From positions 124,001 through 188,000 of the forward strand of contig CAJNDS010002704.1 in assembly GCA_905221605.1 (NCBI GenBank): a stretch of 64,000 nucleotides of DNA. The letters are read 5' to 3'. Source of the stretch: Symbiodinium natans. Taxonomy: Eukaryota; Sar; Dinophyceae; Suessiales; Symbiodiniaceae. Positions 45,231 through 55,900 of the stretch are shown here, piece by piece. Every line of letters starts with the position of its first letter. The first letter of the stretch is position 1. The position numbers and the translations under genes are program-made. The notes under the pieces are model-generated. The model searched no databases, was not told where the DNA came from, and saw only the letters and a program-made list of their open reading frames with translations.

Positions 45231-45342
45231 CTTGTCGGAAGTAGCTGTCCAAGTGCATCTTGTAGGATGCCCGAGGGGGATAGCAGGCAGCCATGACAGA
45301 CTGAGGCACCGCCAGGCGCAAACCTTCGGGCATGCCGGCGCT
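45231..45342 (-). CDS. Exon of a prolyl 4-hydroxylase/EGLN-like 2OG-Fe(II) oxygenase, partial
   Basis: A 112 nt exon after CAGCAG and ending before GC (CAAG|GCCTCG). It reads GLRLAVPQSVMAACYPP and then YKMHLDSYFRQ. The pattern ACYP...Y..H.D is the start of the iron-binding core in EGLN/PHD-type prolyl hydroxylases, where the H-x-D pair (here HLD) binds Fe(II). The second His and the 2OG-binding Arg must lie in later exons that I could not find in the next kilobase. It is unrelated to the dioxygenase-like domain in the retrotransposon as far as motifs show. It may be a gene with long introns or a remnant. Confidence 0.5.
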
Positions 45343-48317
45343 CTGCTGTACAACTTGGCTGAATACCATGAACACCCCATCCATCACCCGCATTCACCCG
45401 CCTAAGAGATCCTCTAGAACTGCCGCCAGGCCGGCCAATGCCTGCGTCACCTGCAGCCGCTGTCACATTCGAGGGGGGCTTCGAGCGGCAACACGAGATG
45501 ATTCTGCTACGAGGTCGAGCCAGTTCGATGTCCGTTAGCGGGCGGGGTACACAGATCGCATTCCGCACAGTATGTGGGTATGCCAGAACCTGGACACTCT
45601 GACCCTTCTCCACATGTTCCCATTTCTCCCCCAATCCTCAGTCCTATTCCCAAGCCGCCAGGCTGTCAGGTTGTGTCTGTACAATGTGCAACGTGTACAA
45701 ATACACCACCCCCCAGAAGGCAGACACCATGGTGCGGCCTGCATCGTTATGGGACACTTGGCACGGAAGTCACGCGCTGCATCATCGGCACCATACGGAA
45801 GATACTTCGCTTCCTCAAAGACACCACATCGGGAGTCTGCACCGCAGAACATTGTAGCAGATTGCAGCATTGACGCAATCGTAAACCGCACTGCATCTCT
45901 CATGAGTCCTGAAGCGGGTTGCATACATCATTCACGTCATTCCTTAGAGACATTTGAGTGCGAAGCAGAGAAATGCTGCGCCCGTGGCTTGCAGAGCTGT
46001 CACTAACAAACACCACATCCCAAACTTACGCCCAGGTGCTGTAAGACTCGCTCACTTCGAAGCTTCCTCAGTTCCGCTTGCACCTGCCACACGGTTGTGA
46101 TTCCCCATATCGTGTCCGATCATCATGCATCCCCTCACAAACGCGCATGAGATTTTGGATTTTCGAGTATGGGTCTAGCAAGTTTACCGGCAAAATGCGG
46201 CAAGACATGCAACCTCAACACTTATACATCATCCCGGAAACCCAACCGAATCACAAACCTCTTGGCACCTGTGCAATCGCATCCGCAGGAAATGCGCCAT
46301 CTACCTGAGTGGCGAATCTGCGCATGCCAAAATCCGTCTGATAAAGCAGGCGGCATGGCCTGAGAGCCGCTATCAGTCACCAGCTAGAGACTGCGAGGAC
46401 CAGTGAACTGAAGGAGACCCTACTAGACCCTCCATCTCCTGAAGCTGAGCATACCCCACCCCACTGAACACACGGGACCTCTCCACACTCTCGGCGCTCG
46501 GACTGGGATGAGGGCGCGCGAGAATGCATGTCATGGGAATAGGGTAGGAACAGAAATAGGAGCCGGATTAGGAATGGGAGTAGAAATAAGTAACAAGTGA
46601 AAACTACAAGCTAAAAAATAGTCAACAAGTAACCAGTAACAAAGTATCATGCGGTAACCAGCAGCAACCGCAGCAGCAGTAGTAGTGGTTGTGGTGGTGC
46701 TCGCTGGCGTAGTTGCTTTTCTGGTGGCGGTACTAGTATTGCAGCAGCCTGCCTATATAAACACAAGTAAGGTGCAAAACCAGGAAAACTAAAAATCGAT
46801 GAATCCCAGACAGCGTTCCCGGAAGTTGGGGAGGATGTAGAAGAATCATTTTACTTCGAACCCCACCTTGATCCTCGTTAAAAAGAAAGAATGCAAATAA
46901 GATGCTCAAACAAAAAGGCACGTTGATTCATATACGCTTTGTTAAATATGTGCTTGCAACTGGGGATGGGCGCTCAGGGACTCTCTGATATTGGGCACTC
47001 CAGGGATGGGGGAGTCGACCGGGCGAAGAGAAAATTTCCGGCGAGGAGAAGAGCTGAGTTTTAAAATCTAACATCAAGGGTGTGGAACAAAAAAAACTTT
47101 TCAACACCAAGGAGAACCTTGATTTATGGCGACTTCTGGCCGAAACTTCTGGTCGTTCGCCCCCGCAGTGTTATTTTCGTGCCCGAGTCTTCCCTGGCCA
47201 TCGAGTCGCCACTGCCAGGCGCCGGTTTTTCAGCACCTCCGCGGCATCGCCTAGCAGCTCCGCAGCACCCGGGTGGCAAAGTGCCTGGCAGAGTGTCGAC
47301 TCTGGGGCTCCCAGCTACTGGAAGGGCCCATAGCTTCTTCGCACCATCCATTCACAACAACATGCTTCCCATGGTTCTCCTTGACTGCCGCCACAGCATG
47401 CACTAGCATGACTACTTGATTGAAAAATCTAGGCGCAAATTGCACTGACAAGAGCACGAGTAGTGTGCAAAAGTCGGTGGGCGTGCGCGAAAGCGAGGAG
47501 CCAAGCTCACATGCGAGATGCACGAGCGGCGTGTGCGAGGTGCGCCAACACACTCGCCAAGACGCTCGCCAACACGCTCGCCCCGATCTTTCAGCCTGCC
47601 CCCCTGCTCGCCCCTGCGCGTGCATGCGAAACCCCGGGCCAAAGGTGTGTGGATTTTGGCTACGCTACGCTAAGCCTCTAAGACTCTAAGCCTATGCTGC
47701 ACTGCTTCGCAACAATACTGCCGGGCCTTCGGAAGCACGCACTGCTCAGCGACTCCAAGCCTGGGACTTCTGCGCCAGCCGATAGCCAAGCTTGACTTTT
47801 GTCACGCCCAGAAACGCTGCACGCGTCCCTCCCTCCAGCTACTACTACATGCTGCTGGCATTCCATGGCAATGTTGTTTGTGATCGCTGAGGTTCGCGGA
47901 GACTCGGGCGTCAGAGTCAGCACAGAGTGATCCTCCCATCAGGCTACGCCCTGCATCTGAGGCGATTGCAAGAGCCCGGCTCCAGAGAGATACCGCTGCA
48001 ACTTCTTGTTGATGCGATACCTCTCCAAATTCGCTCCCTTTCTCAACGCCAGCACAGAATCACAGGCATCACCAAGCAATACATTTGACAGCATTCAAGG
48101 TCAACAAGTTTTCCCGTCACTGAGCGAAGCGCGCTAGCCAGGCCCTAAAACCGAGTTGTTGCACTAAAACCTCAGCCAACACAGTCAAGTGCTCGCGAAG
48201 CTGCCTTTAGGAATCCTCAGAAGGGAGCGACTGATTCATCGCTCCATGTCAACTGAGGCCAAGCGTGAAACACTAGTGACAACGAACTGCAATGAACGGT
48301 GGAAGGAACTGCGACAG
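45343..48317. other. No gene recognised
   Basis: Includes a GTA/GTG-rich stretch at about 46670-46740 and small CTCGCCAACACG repeats at about 47540-47585. Upstream exons of the oxygenase could lie here, but none is defined. Confidence 0.35.
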
Positions 48318-49694
48318 TCACGTTGTGCCAGCAGCGATTTGGAAGCTTGGCGTTGACTGGGAGATGCGAATCTCTTCTTCATTCATGTCGGCGCTAACCT
48401 CCGCAAAGAGCGGCGTTGACAAGTATCGCTCGCCGGTGTCTGCAATCACCTGGGTCGCGCACGAAATTTAGCATGCACATTCTGCCCTCGTGCGGTCACT
48501 TTGACAGGCTTGCCCCACCCTGGACTGGACTACCTATTCCATAAGACCAACTAGATACATCACAGGAAAGAGCGGAGCACCATGAAAGCGAGCAGCCGTC
48601 AGTACAACCGAGCCTTCAGGCGCATCCTTGGCAACCTGGACAGCTGCGAGCACAGCGGCACCTCCCGAAAAGCCAGTGAAGATACCCTGGGTGGCAGCAA
48701 GCTTCCTTGACATGTCAATGGCACCTGACCCAGGTATGGGGACAACTTGGTGGAAGCCGGGGTCCAACGCGGCATCTTCCACAATCTTGGGGATGAAATC
48801 CGGGGCCCAGCCCTGGATGGGATGTGGCTTGAAGGCTGGATGGGATATGGCCGGGCTCGCATCCTCGTGGCGCTCCGTGGCGGTGCCTGACCTCACCATG
48901 GGTGCCTCCATTGGCTCGGCAAGGCACAGCTTCACCTCTGGCCTCTGCTCCCTGATGGCCTTGCCCACTCCGGCAAAGGTGCCTCCTGTGCCATAGCCAG
49001 CCACGAAGTAATCTAAGCGCTCGCCCTGAAAGTCACGCAGAACTTCTTGGCCTGTAGTCTCATAGTGAAAACTGACGTTGGCTTCGTTCTCAAACTGCTT
49101 GCACAGGAACCAACCGTGTTTCTCGGCCAGCTCCTTTGCCTTGGCGATCATGCCGGTACCTCCTGCGGACTTGGGGGTGGTAACGACCTTTGCCCCGAGG
49201 AATCGCATGAGCTTGCGGCGCTCGATCGAGAACGACTCCGCCAACACGATAATGCAGCGGTACCCGCGTTGAGCACAAAGCATTGCAATCGATATGCCGG
49301 TGTTTCCTGAAGTGGCCTCCACCACGGCGGAGCCATGCTTCAAAAGGCCTCTCCTCTCTGCGTCTTCTATGATCGCACATGCTGTCCTGTCCTTGACACT
49401 GGACATGGGGTTAAAATACTCCAGCTTGGCATATATCGTTCGCCCTTTCGGGCAAATGGCCTCTGAAATCTTGACACATGGGGTGTTCCCAACTGCCTCG
49501 GCAACATTTGCATAAACACGGCCTCTCCCTTTCCCGCTCCAGGGTGGCGCGGCGAAGCTCGAAAAGAAGGACATGGCACCCTCGCAGTGCCAGCAGACAA
49601 GCTTGAACCACAAGAGCCATGAAGGTGCTTCAGACACAAAGCACTGGCATGCATTTTGCAGGTCACGGGCGGGGTTGTGGGGCCACAGTCTCAA
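48318..49694 (-). CDS. Cysteine synthase (O-acetylserine sulfhydrylase), two exons
   Basis: Exon 1 is 49694-48597 and exon 2 is 48449-48318 (stop at 48320-48318), joined across a 147 bp GC-AG intron in phase 0. The product would be 409 aa, or 369 aa if Met41 (49574) is the true start, closer to the family norm. The enzyme makes L-cysteine from O-acetylserine and sulfide using pyridoxal phosphate. Visible are the PLP lysine K101 in SSVKDR, the substrate loop TSGNTGI (128-134), the phosphate-binding GYGTGGTF (233-240), and FSGGAA (342-347). Exon 2 supplies ADTGERYLSTPLF, the conserved C-terminal signature that is missing if exon 1 is read straight through. The segment SHPAFKPHPIQGWAPDFIP resembles bacterial forms. 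Residues 1-40 are hydrophobic in places and may be leader or untranslated sequence; a targeting peptide cannot be excluded. Confidence 0.93.
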
Positions 49695-50100
49695 GCTGCC
49701 AAAACATCTCCACGCGCCTCATTGCCACCAAGCTCGCCCTCCTCGCCACCGCCACAGGCTGCTTCACATCGAGCTGCGACGCATCAAGAAAGCCTGCTAG
49801 GACAGCACATCTTGCACCCCACCCCACCCAAACCAGCAGAGACTTTTTGCACATTCATGCACACCACCCCCCAAATACCCCCAACACATATAATCATGAA
49901 AAACAAGAACCCAGAATACAAGCAACACTCTCTCTCACACACACACACATTCATCAGCCGAAGTGTCATGTTGCACAGAAGCTGCTGTCCCCCTGTGTGT
50001 TTTGGTCCGTCCCGCTGGCCTTTCTGAACAAGCTCCGCCTGGCCCTCCGCGCTGCGGCTGCACTCTCCGACGCTGCTTATCCAGTAGCCGGCCTGTCAAA

Positions 50101-50207
50101 TGGGGGTTTACGAACATAGGGGTACCCCAAAACATAAACCCCCAAATAGTAGGATTCCCTTATAAGAAGGACCCCAACAAGGCACGCCCTAATATCGTAA
50201 ACCCCCA
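50101..50207. mobile_element. Short MITE-like inverted-repeat element
   Basis: Bounded by TGGGGGTTTACGAACATAGG and CCTAATATCGTAAACCCCCA, nearly perfect inverted repeats. The core CCCCAAATAGTAGGATTCCC matches the copy at 6446. Confidence 0.8.
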
Positions 50208-50415
50208 AATCGAGCTTTAAGTCAACAGCAGGCAGAGGTTTGCAGGCAAATCTGGTCTTCAAAAGTTTTTGCCCATTAGTTCTCGGCTTTCGGAGAACGG
50301 AAGAACTGCCCATCTCTTGCCTCCTTGTCACCCAGCAGTGCGCCCATCCTCTGGATTTCTTCCATAAGCGCCTGGCGAATGCCCGGCTTCCTCTGTCCTT
50401 CCCTCACCAAGGAGC

Positions 50416-50504
50416 CCTAAACCCTAAACCCTAAACCCTAAACCCTAAACATCCCTACACCCTAAACCCAAAGTAAGCCCTGAACCCTGAACCCTAAACC
50501 CTAA
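50416..50504. repeat. Interstitial telomere-like array, CCCTAAA strand
   Basis: About five perfect CCCTAAA units, a decayed middle, then CCCTGAA/CCCTAAA units. It ends 16 bp before the last identified exon of the helical-protein gene. Confidence 0.85.
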
Positions 50505-50519
50505 CAAGCGTCCGGGCAC

Positions 50520-51962
50520 CTGCGGCTCTCCCTTCGCCAGCTGCGCGGTCCGCGCGCGGACCCGGCGCAAGGCCTCCAGGACCGCAGAGAGGGGCTCCTT
50601 CATCTGCGCGGCCTGCAAGAAGGGGAAGTTGCTCCATTCAAGAGAAATTTGAGAGGAATCATACTTTTGAGAGAAGGGGGGTGGATGCTCTCCGATGCTC
50701 TTCCTGTGATATCGCTCTCATGATGCTGCCTCGCTCCCGGTGAGGAGCCGGGCCGCCTGCTGGAGCCGCTCCTGCAGAAAGGGTGCCTCTCTGTCTCGCT
50801 TTTCTATCCGGTTCCTGATATGAAGATGTTCTCTTGCAATCTGCGAATTCCGTATGCCTCCGCAGTGCTGAGTATACCCACGGACTCCAGGGCAAGGGCG
50901 CTGAGGAAACCCAGGCGCCAGTGCCGGGTGCTGAGCCGAAGGCCATGCTCGCAAGCTACCTGCCCAATGCATGTGTAATGAATGTGGGGGGGGGGGGGTG
51001 GTTCGGGATGGCCTCAACTTCATCAGTTTGTTACGGTATCACGGGCACGGCTTGATCTTTGTGGTCGCTTGGCAAATTCTCTGGACATCGAAGTCCGGCG
51101 TCTACCATTTGCTGATGCTCGAACTACCGCTCGCCAGTGTGTCGGAAAGAGTGCCTTTGCAGCTTTGGGCCTCGGGAAATGTATGCCTGTATGGGCGCCA
51201 CAAGTGCCGCCCTTTGACCCAACATGGCGTGAGCTTGTTTATGTGCCATCACAAATGCTTCAACGTGCTTGAAACTGCTATGCTACATAGCTTCAATACG
51301 CATATTGACGACAAAAGGCCTCCGCCTCCCTTCCACAACCCATGTCTTGAGACTGCAAACGGTTTGTTGGTCGAGACCGCAAACGGTTTGTTGGTCGAGG
51401 CCCCTCTAGTGGCCCTGTGATTTTCTGCAAATGCTTCCCAGGCGCCACGGCGTCGAAGGGCGCCCCAAGCTCCAGGCGCAGGCGGCTAGCCTCGTCAAAC
51501 CACGACAACTCGAAGCATCCTGATGCGGCTTGCAGATAGCAGCAACATGTCGAGGCCCGTGTTGACGAATCAGAAGTACGTGCTTACAGATCCGCAGTGC
51601 ATTGGCAATGCATCTTTGATGAAATGCCGTGCCGCATCTTGCCGCCCTTGCCTCGGCCCATGCCTCAGCTGCGAGGGCTTCACTGCCGGAGAGCCGCGAC
51701 CTCGGCCCAGCTGCGAGAATGGCACGATTTTGAAGCATAAAGGGGTAATACCCCTTTTATACCCCAAAATAGAATAGAATCCCCTTAACGGGCCCCCAAA
51801 AAGAGTACCCCTATTTTCGGAAACCCCCACATGGTGACAGGGTCGCGTTGGCCCTGCGACCTCAAAGGCGTAGCTCCAGCCGAGCCGCCACAGCTCGGCG
51901 GCCTCTTGGAATCCCCTCTGCGCTTGTGGCAGCTCCTGGCGCTGCTCAGCTCGCTGAGCCTC
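50520..51962 (-). CDS. Alpha-helical protein of unknown function, at least four exons
   Basis: Four phase-0 exons can be defined on the minus strand: 51962-51861 (34 codons, EAQRAEQRQELPQAQRGFQE and on), about 51508-51452 (LSWFDEASRLRLELGAPFD), 50771-50730 (ERLQQAARLLTGSE) and 50612-50520 (31 codons, AAQMKEPLSAVLEALRRVRA and on). The acceptors are AG, usually followed by G; donors are GT or GC. Composition is Ala/Glu/Arg/Gln/Leu-rich with heptad-like spacing, so long helices or coiled coil are likely. I do not recognise the family. Further exons probably lie between (for example about 51660-51600) and to the right of 51962. A MITE-like element sits in the intron after the first exon listed. 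Confidence 0.5.
51351..51398. repeat. 24 bp tandem duplication
   Basis: Two adjacent copies of a unit starting GACTGCAAACGG / GACCGCAAACGG, differing at one base. It lies in an intron of the helical-protein gene. Confidence 0.85.
51738..51829. mobile_element. Short MITE-like inverted-repeat element, intronic
   Basis: Contains GGGGTAATACCCCTTTTATACC, the core AATAGAATAGAATCCCCTT and the right arm TACCCCTATTTTCGGAAACC. It is the reverse-oriented relative of the copies at 7263/17097 and 24697. Confidence 0.7.
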
Positions 51963-52754
51963 CTGCTGTCATGTGAGCTTCGGCACCGATGCCCATCGCA
52001 AGGCTGGGGAGGCTGTGCCAATGTGCAGATGTGCTTCGTGATTCGTGAGGCCTGACCTCCAGACAACCCTGGGCACGCAGAGCGGCCGAGGTCCCAGGCA
52101 CTCGCCGTCCATGGGGCCACCTGCAGCTTGTGGGGGCTCCACTCAGAACATCGCAAAGTTCGCCAAGTGGCCTGCTGCGGCAAGCACCAACAGCAGCTTT
52201 GACAGGGCGGGCAGAGCAGCAGCCAGCTGCAGCAGACATGGCACCGCCCTCTCAAGGCATGTTGTTGCCACCCACCTAGCAGCCCATCTGCACTGCAGGG
52301 TAAGACTCTAAGACTGACAATCGAAGATGGGGCAATCCACTACGAACTATGAGAACCCAGCTACAAGGGGTGGTGTCGCAAGCTGAGGACCACATTCGTT
52401 GGCTGTGGGTTCTCCGCTGGGGCTCAGGAATTGGAAACCAACTATGTCACCGCTATGTCTACTTTAGACTGCCGCCACAAAAGCTAGGCTCAGGCAACCA
52501 TTCTTTCAGTTTGAGACTTGTGAAAAGCATGCGCTTACGAAACTCAACGCGGTCGCAGTCGAAACACCTAATTACTCTTTTTATCCCCATAGAAGATAGA
52601 AGCTGGGAGCCCAAGAATGATCACCCGGTACAAGAAGCAGCGTCTGTGTGCTTCTCACATGCCAGAACGGTTTTCCAGTTTGACCCCCAAATTCGTCGCA
52701 AGCATAAGTGCCCATCTGATTGCGCTGGTTCTGCTTGGCATTCGAGGCCCGTGT
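51963..52754. other. Probable introns or upstream exons of the helical-protein gene
   Basis: Minus-strand frames near 52045-52255 are open but show no identifiable domain. Confidence 0.3.
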
Positions 52755-52935
52755 GTGACGAATGAACTTGACCAACTCGTTCGCATCCAGCCCTTCCGAG
52801 AAGCAACCGACAGTCAAAAAGACTTGAAATCACAACACCTGGCATGAAACTGTTGCCCATACCCAGCGCTGTGTCACATTTAGAAGGGGCACCATCACCA
52901 TTGTCGTCCATGCTTTTGTAGAAGGCTTTCATTTC
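52755..52935 (-). CDS. EF-hand calcium-binding protein fragment, two exons
   Basis: The first exon, 52935-52891, follows ACAAG and reads EMKAFYKSMDDNGDG. This is an E helix followed by the first six positions of an EF-hand loop (D-x-N-x-D-G). The second, about 52792-52755, reads LDANELVKFIRH, which supplies the rest of the loop (L, D, Glu at position 12) and the F helix. Joined with one residue between them they give a full canonical Ca2+-binding loop. The exact junction is unclear: keeping the frame and the loop length does not leave a clean GY...AG intron. No other exons of the protein were located, so its type (calmodulin-like, kinase-linked or channel-linked) cannot be told. Confidence 0.45.
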
Positions 52936-55900
52936 CTTGTCACATCCCGACAAAGCAGCCAGTTGGGCAAAAACCCACCGACGATAACCACAAGACACTG
53001 GCATGCAGGCAAGCTGCTGACTCAAAAACATCCCACTTTGTGAGCTTCCTGAGCACCGTAAACAAGCGAGTCGAAAGGATGCCACAGCGTGCCACAGATT
53101 GCCAGCCGGCGGAGTGAAGTGTGGAGGAATGCTGTTAAGAACTCACCTCTGTCTGCCACAAAGTAGTACTGACCTCTTTTTCTTTCGGAAGGCGTCAAGC
53201 TGACCACGACTGATCTTTCACATATGTTTCAGCACGAGGCACAAGTCTTCCCGCACAAAGCCCATTAGTTCGTGCATGGAGATACGGCCTGGGCTCCGGA
53301 CAGCTACCCTCATCACATTATACTCATCCCGGTTCTTTCATGTCACAGTCGTGAAGCGGCACAACAGGTGCTCGCAGCTAAGTGGTCATCGCTCAATGCA
53401 GCTGGGATACCATCACCCCCTCTGTCGATGCGATCGAAGAGCTTGCGAACTGCCTTGGCTGCAAAAGCAGGTAGACATTCCAGAGAAGGGCAACAAGTGA
53501 GTTCAAGTGGCTGCATCGTCTGTCCTTAGCTTTAATGTTGCCTCAAGCTCATGTGCCCAAACTACAGCAGGTCTTGCTGTCATGCGCAAGGGCCCAACAT
53601 GAGACGCTCCTTTTTGGTCAAGGCTCCTATAGTTGCGGAACCCCAAACGCAAGTTTCCTTGGCTGCTTGCGAGGCTGCGACAATTTGCAACATTCCCACC
53701 CGCTCTCGGGGTGCACGGTGCATCACGGTGCATCACAGTGCGTCGCCCTAACGATCAGCACCTGGCTCTCACACCCTTGCAGTGCAGTGCATCTTAGCGG
53801 CTGTGCACTCGCTTCACGCGAACTGCAAACAGCTTCGCCTCCTCCTCCGGATTCAGAGGCCCCCGGGAAACAAACCTCACCAGGGTGGCAGTGAGAATGC
53901 TGAGGATGGTCACACGAACAGTCGTGGCCCAAGATGGCACAATGCTTAGTGCCGGCTGGATGCCGGGAGAACTCTGGACCAGATATGTTTCCAGTCCTCA
54001 AGAGCTCAGAACCAATTCCTCCCAGGCATGCAAGCTATCTTTCTCCAAGGCACTTGTCAAGATCGATCTCGGAAAAGATCACATGAATCTCATGGTCGGG
54101 TAGCCTCGCTGTTCACAGATGAAGCTCGCCTAATGCACTGCCGCTAAAGCAATCACTTTCAAATACTTTCAATGTCTTGCCACAGTCGCGAATTTCTGCC
54201 ACGCAGCGTGCTATCAGGAATTCGCAGCTTCTCGCGGATAACCTGTCAAGATGTATCCTGATTGTCGGCGCAGTCGCAGGAGGAATGCTCCATGCAGAGC
54301 TGAAAACTGTTTTCGGCTGACAGCTGGCCGCGTCCGGCATTCCATGCCCGACAGCATCTTCCGAATCAAAAAGTGGTGCTACCTCGGAGTCGGTTTTCAA
54401 CCTCTCCAGGCCGTCACCTTGCAGTTCACCTCTCAACACCAAAACGGAACGATCCGGCGCAGCGCTTGACATGCGAGAAGCAGTCGTAGTTCACATCCGA
54501 CATCCCCCGTGAAGCCGAAGGAGCTCTGTCCATTGCCGGCGGGGTGCAGCACCGCACATGATTACGACATCTACGAATCTGCGACGTCCCGGCCCAGGTT
54601 CACATGAAGTTCACACTGGGAACGCTCTTGCGGGCCGTGAAGGGCCACTGTCAGGTGAAGATCATCCTCTCGTCACGGTCATCGCGGAGCAGGTCGAAAG
54701 GTGACTGCAAGTCACGGGCCTCGATCTCCTGGCTGCGACAGCTGTGTGCAAAAGATCTGAAAGCTCTGTCCGAAGGCTCTGTCTGACGCATCACCAAGGG
54801 GAGGACTTGCCCCCAAATTTCCACCACCCTCTCGAAGCCTCTTTTCCAACAAGGATTCTGCAGGTTCCTCAAATTGACAACGCCTCTATGGCCCGGAGCC
54901 TCTTTTGCTTTCGGGCTGCCTTTCCGCAGCCAAACCCGTTCATTCTGAGTCTTCAAGCCTCTTTTCCCTAGCATCTGGCCCGCGGTCAAATTCGAGGGGC
55001 CATTCTGCACGCCCTTTGACACCACTTATCGCCCCTTACGCCTGTATTGCCTCTGTATGCCCTTTGATGGCCCGTTGAAGGCGCGCGCTGATCCAAAAAG
55101 GTCGTTTCTTAGACGCTTCAATGGTGCTTGCCGGAAAAGATGCTCCAACATACGGAAAGGCGCTTCGGCACTTGGTTCAATTCTGACAGGCCCATGTTGC
55201 CCGCGAAAGTGCTCCAAGACGAGACATGGCAAGAACACATCGCCTCCTTACGAGCTATCTTCTCGATCAAAGTTGCCGCAATGATCTTCTCTCGCCTTGC
55301 AGCCCAGTACCAACTTTGCTTGAGGCCAAAGTGAAGAAGCATCCAACAAAAAGTAACTCAGAAGATGCTCGTAATGGTCGCGGTGTCCGCCGAGGATCGG
55401 ATTGAATTGGTGTTGGTTGCCCTCCGTCACGATTGTCTTGAAGGCACCACGCGCGGCAGAGTTTACATAGTGATTATAGTCCTGGCTGCCGGAAGCCCCA
55501 CCACACACAAATGTGCATGTCAACATGTCCGCAGGGTGAAGCTCGCCAACAAGATTTCAAGGCAAGAATGGGCTTCTCTCGTGGTCCTGGATTCGCCCAT
55601 GTCGAGCACAAGCATGGAAGCAACATGGGTCGGATTCGTGAAGCATCTGGACGCCTTGTTCACCCAGCAGATGTTCATTCCATGCACTCTGTAAGCAAGC
55701 CTGGTCTGCTCTTGGTTAGCAACCATCATCCAATATCACCAAGGCCTTGGATGAAAAGAATGATGAGGCCAAGAAGCTCGTCCGACCCTTCTCGAGGGCA
55801 GCCAGCACGTACAAGGCCGTATAGTTTCCTGGCTCTACAGCCGTGGCAGGTGTTCGCTTTTCAGCCTTTGGCACTACCGTTTCGGGGTTTTTGAGCTTGA

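Noticed and set aside
48534-48596. C-terminal tail AARFHGAPLFPVMYLV of cysteine synthase
   Set aside because: This is intron read-through; the conserved C-terminus is encoded by the downstream exon at 48449-48318.
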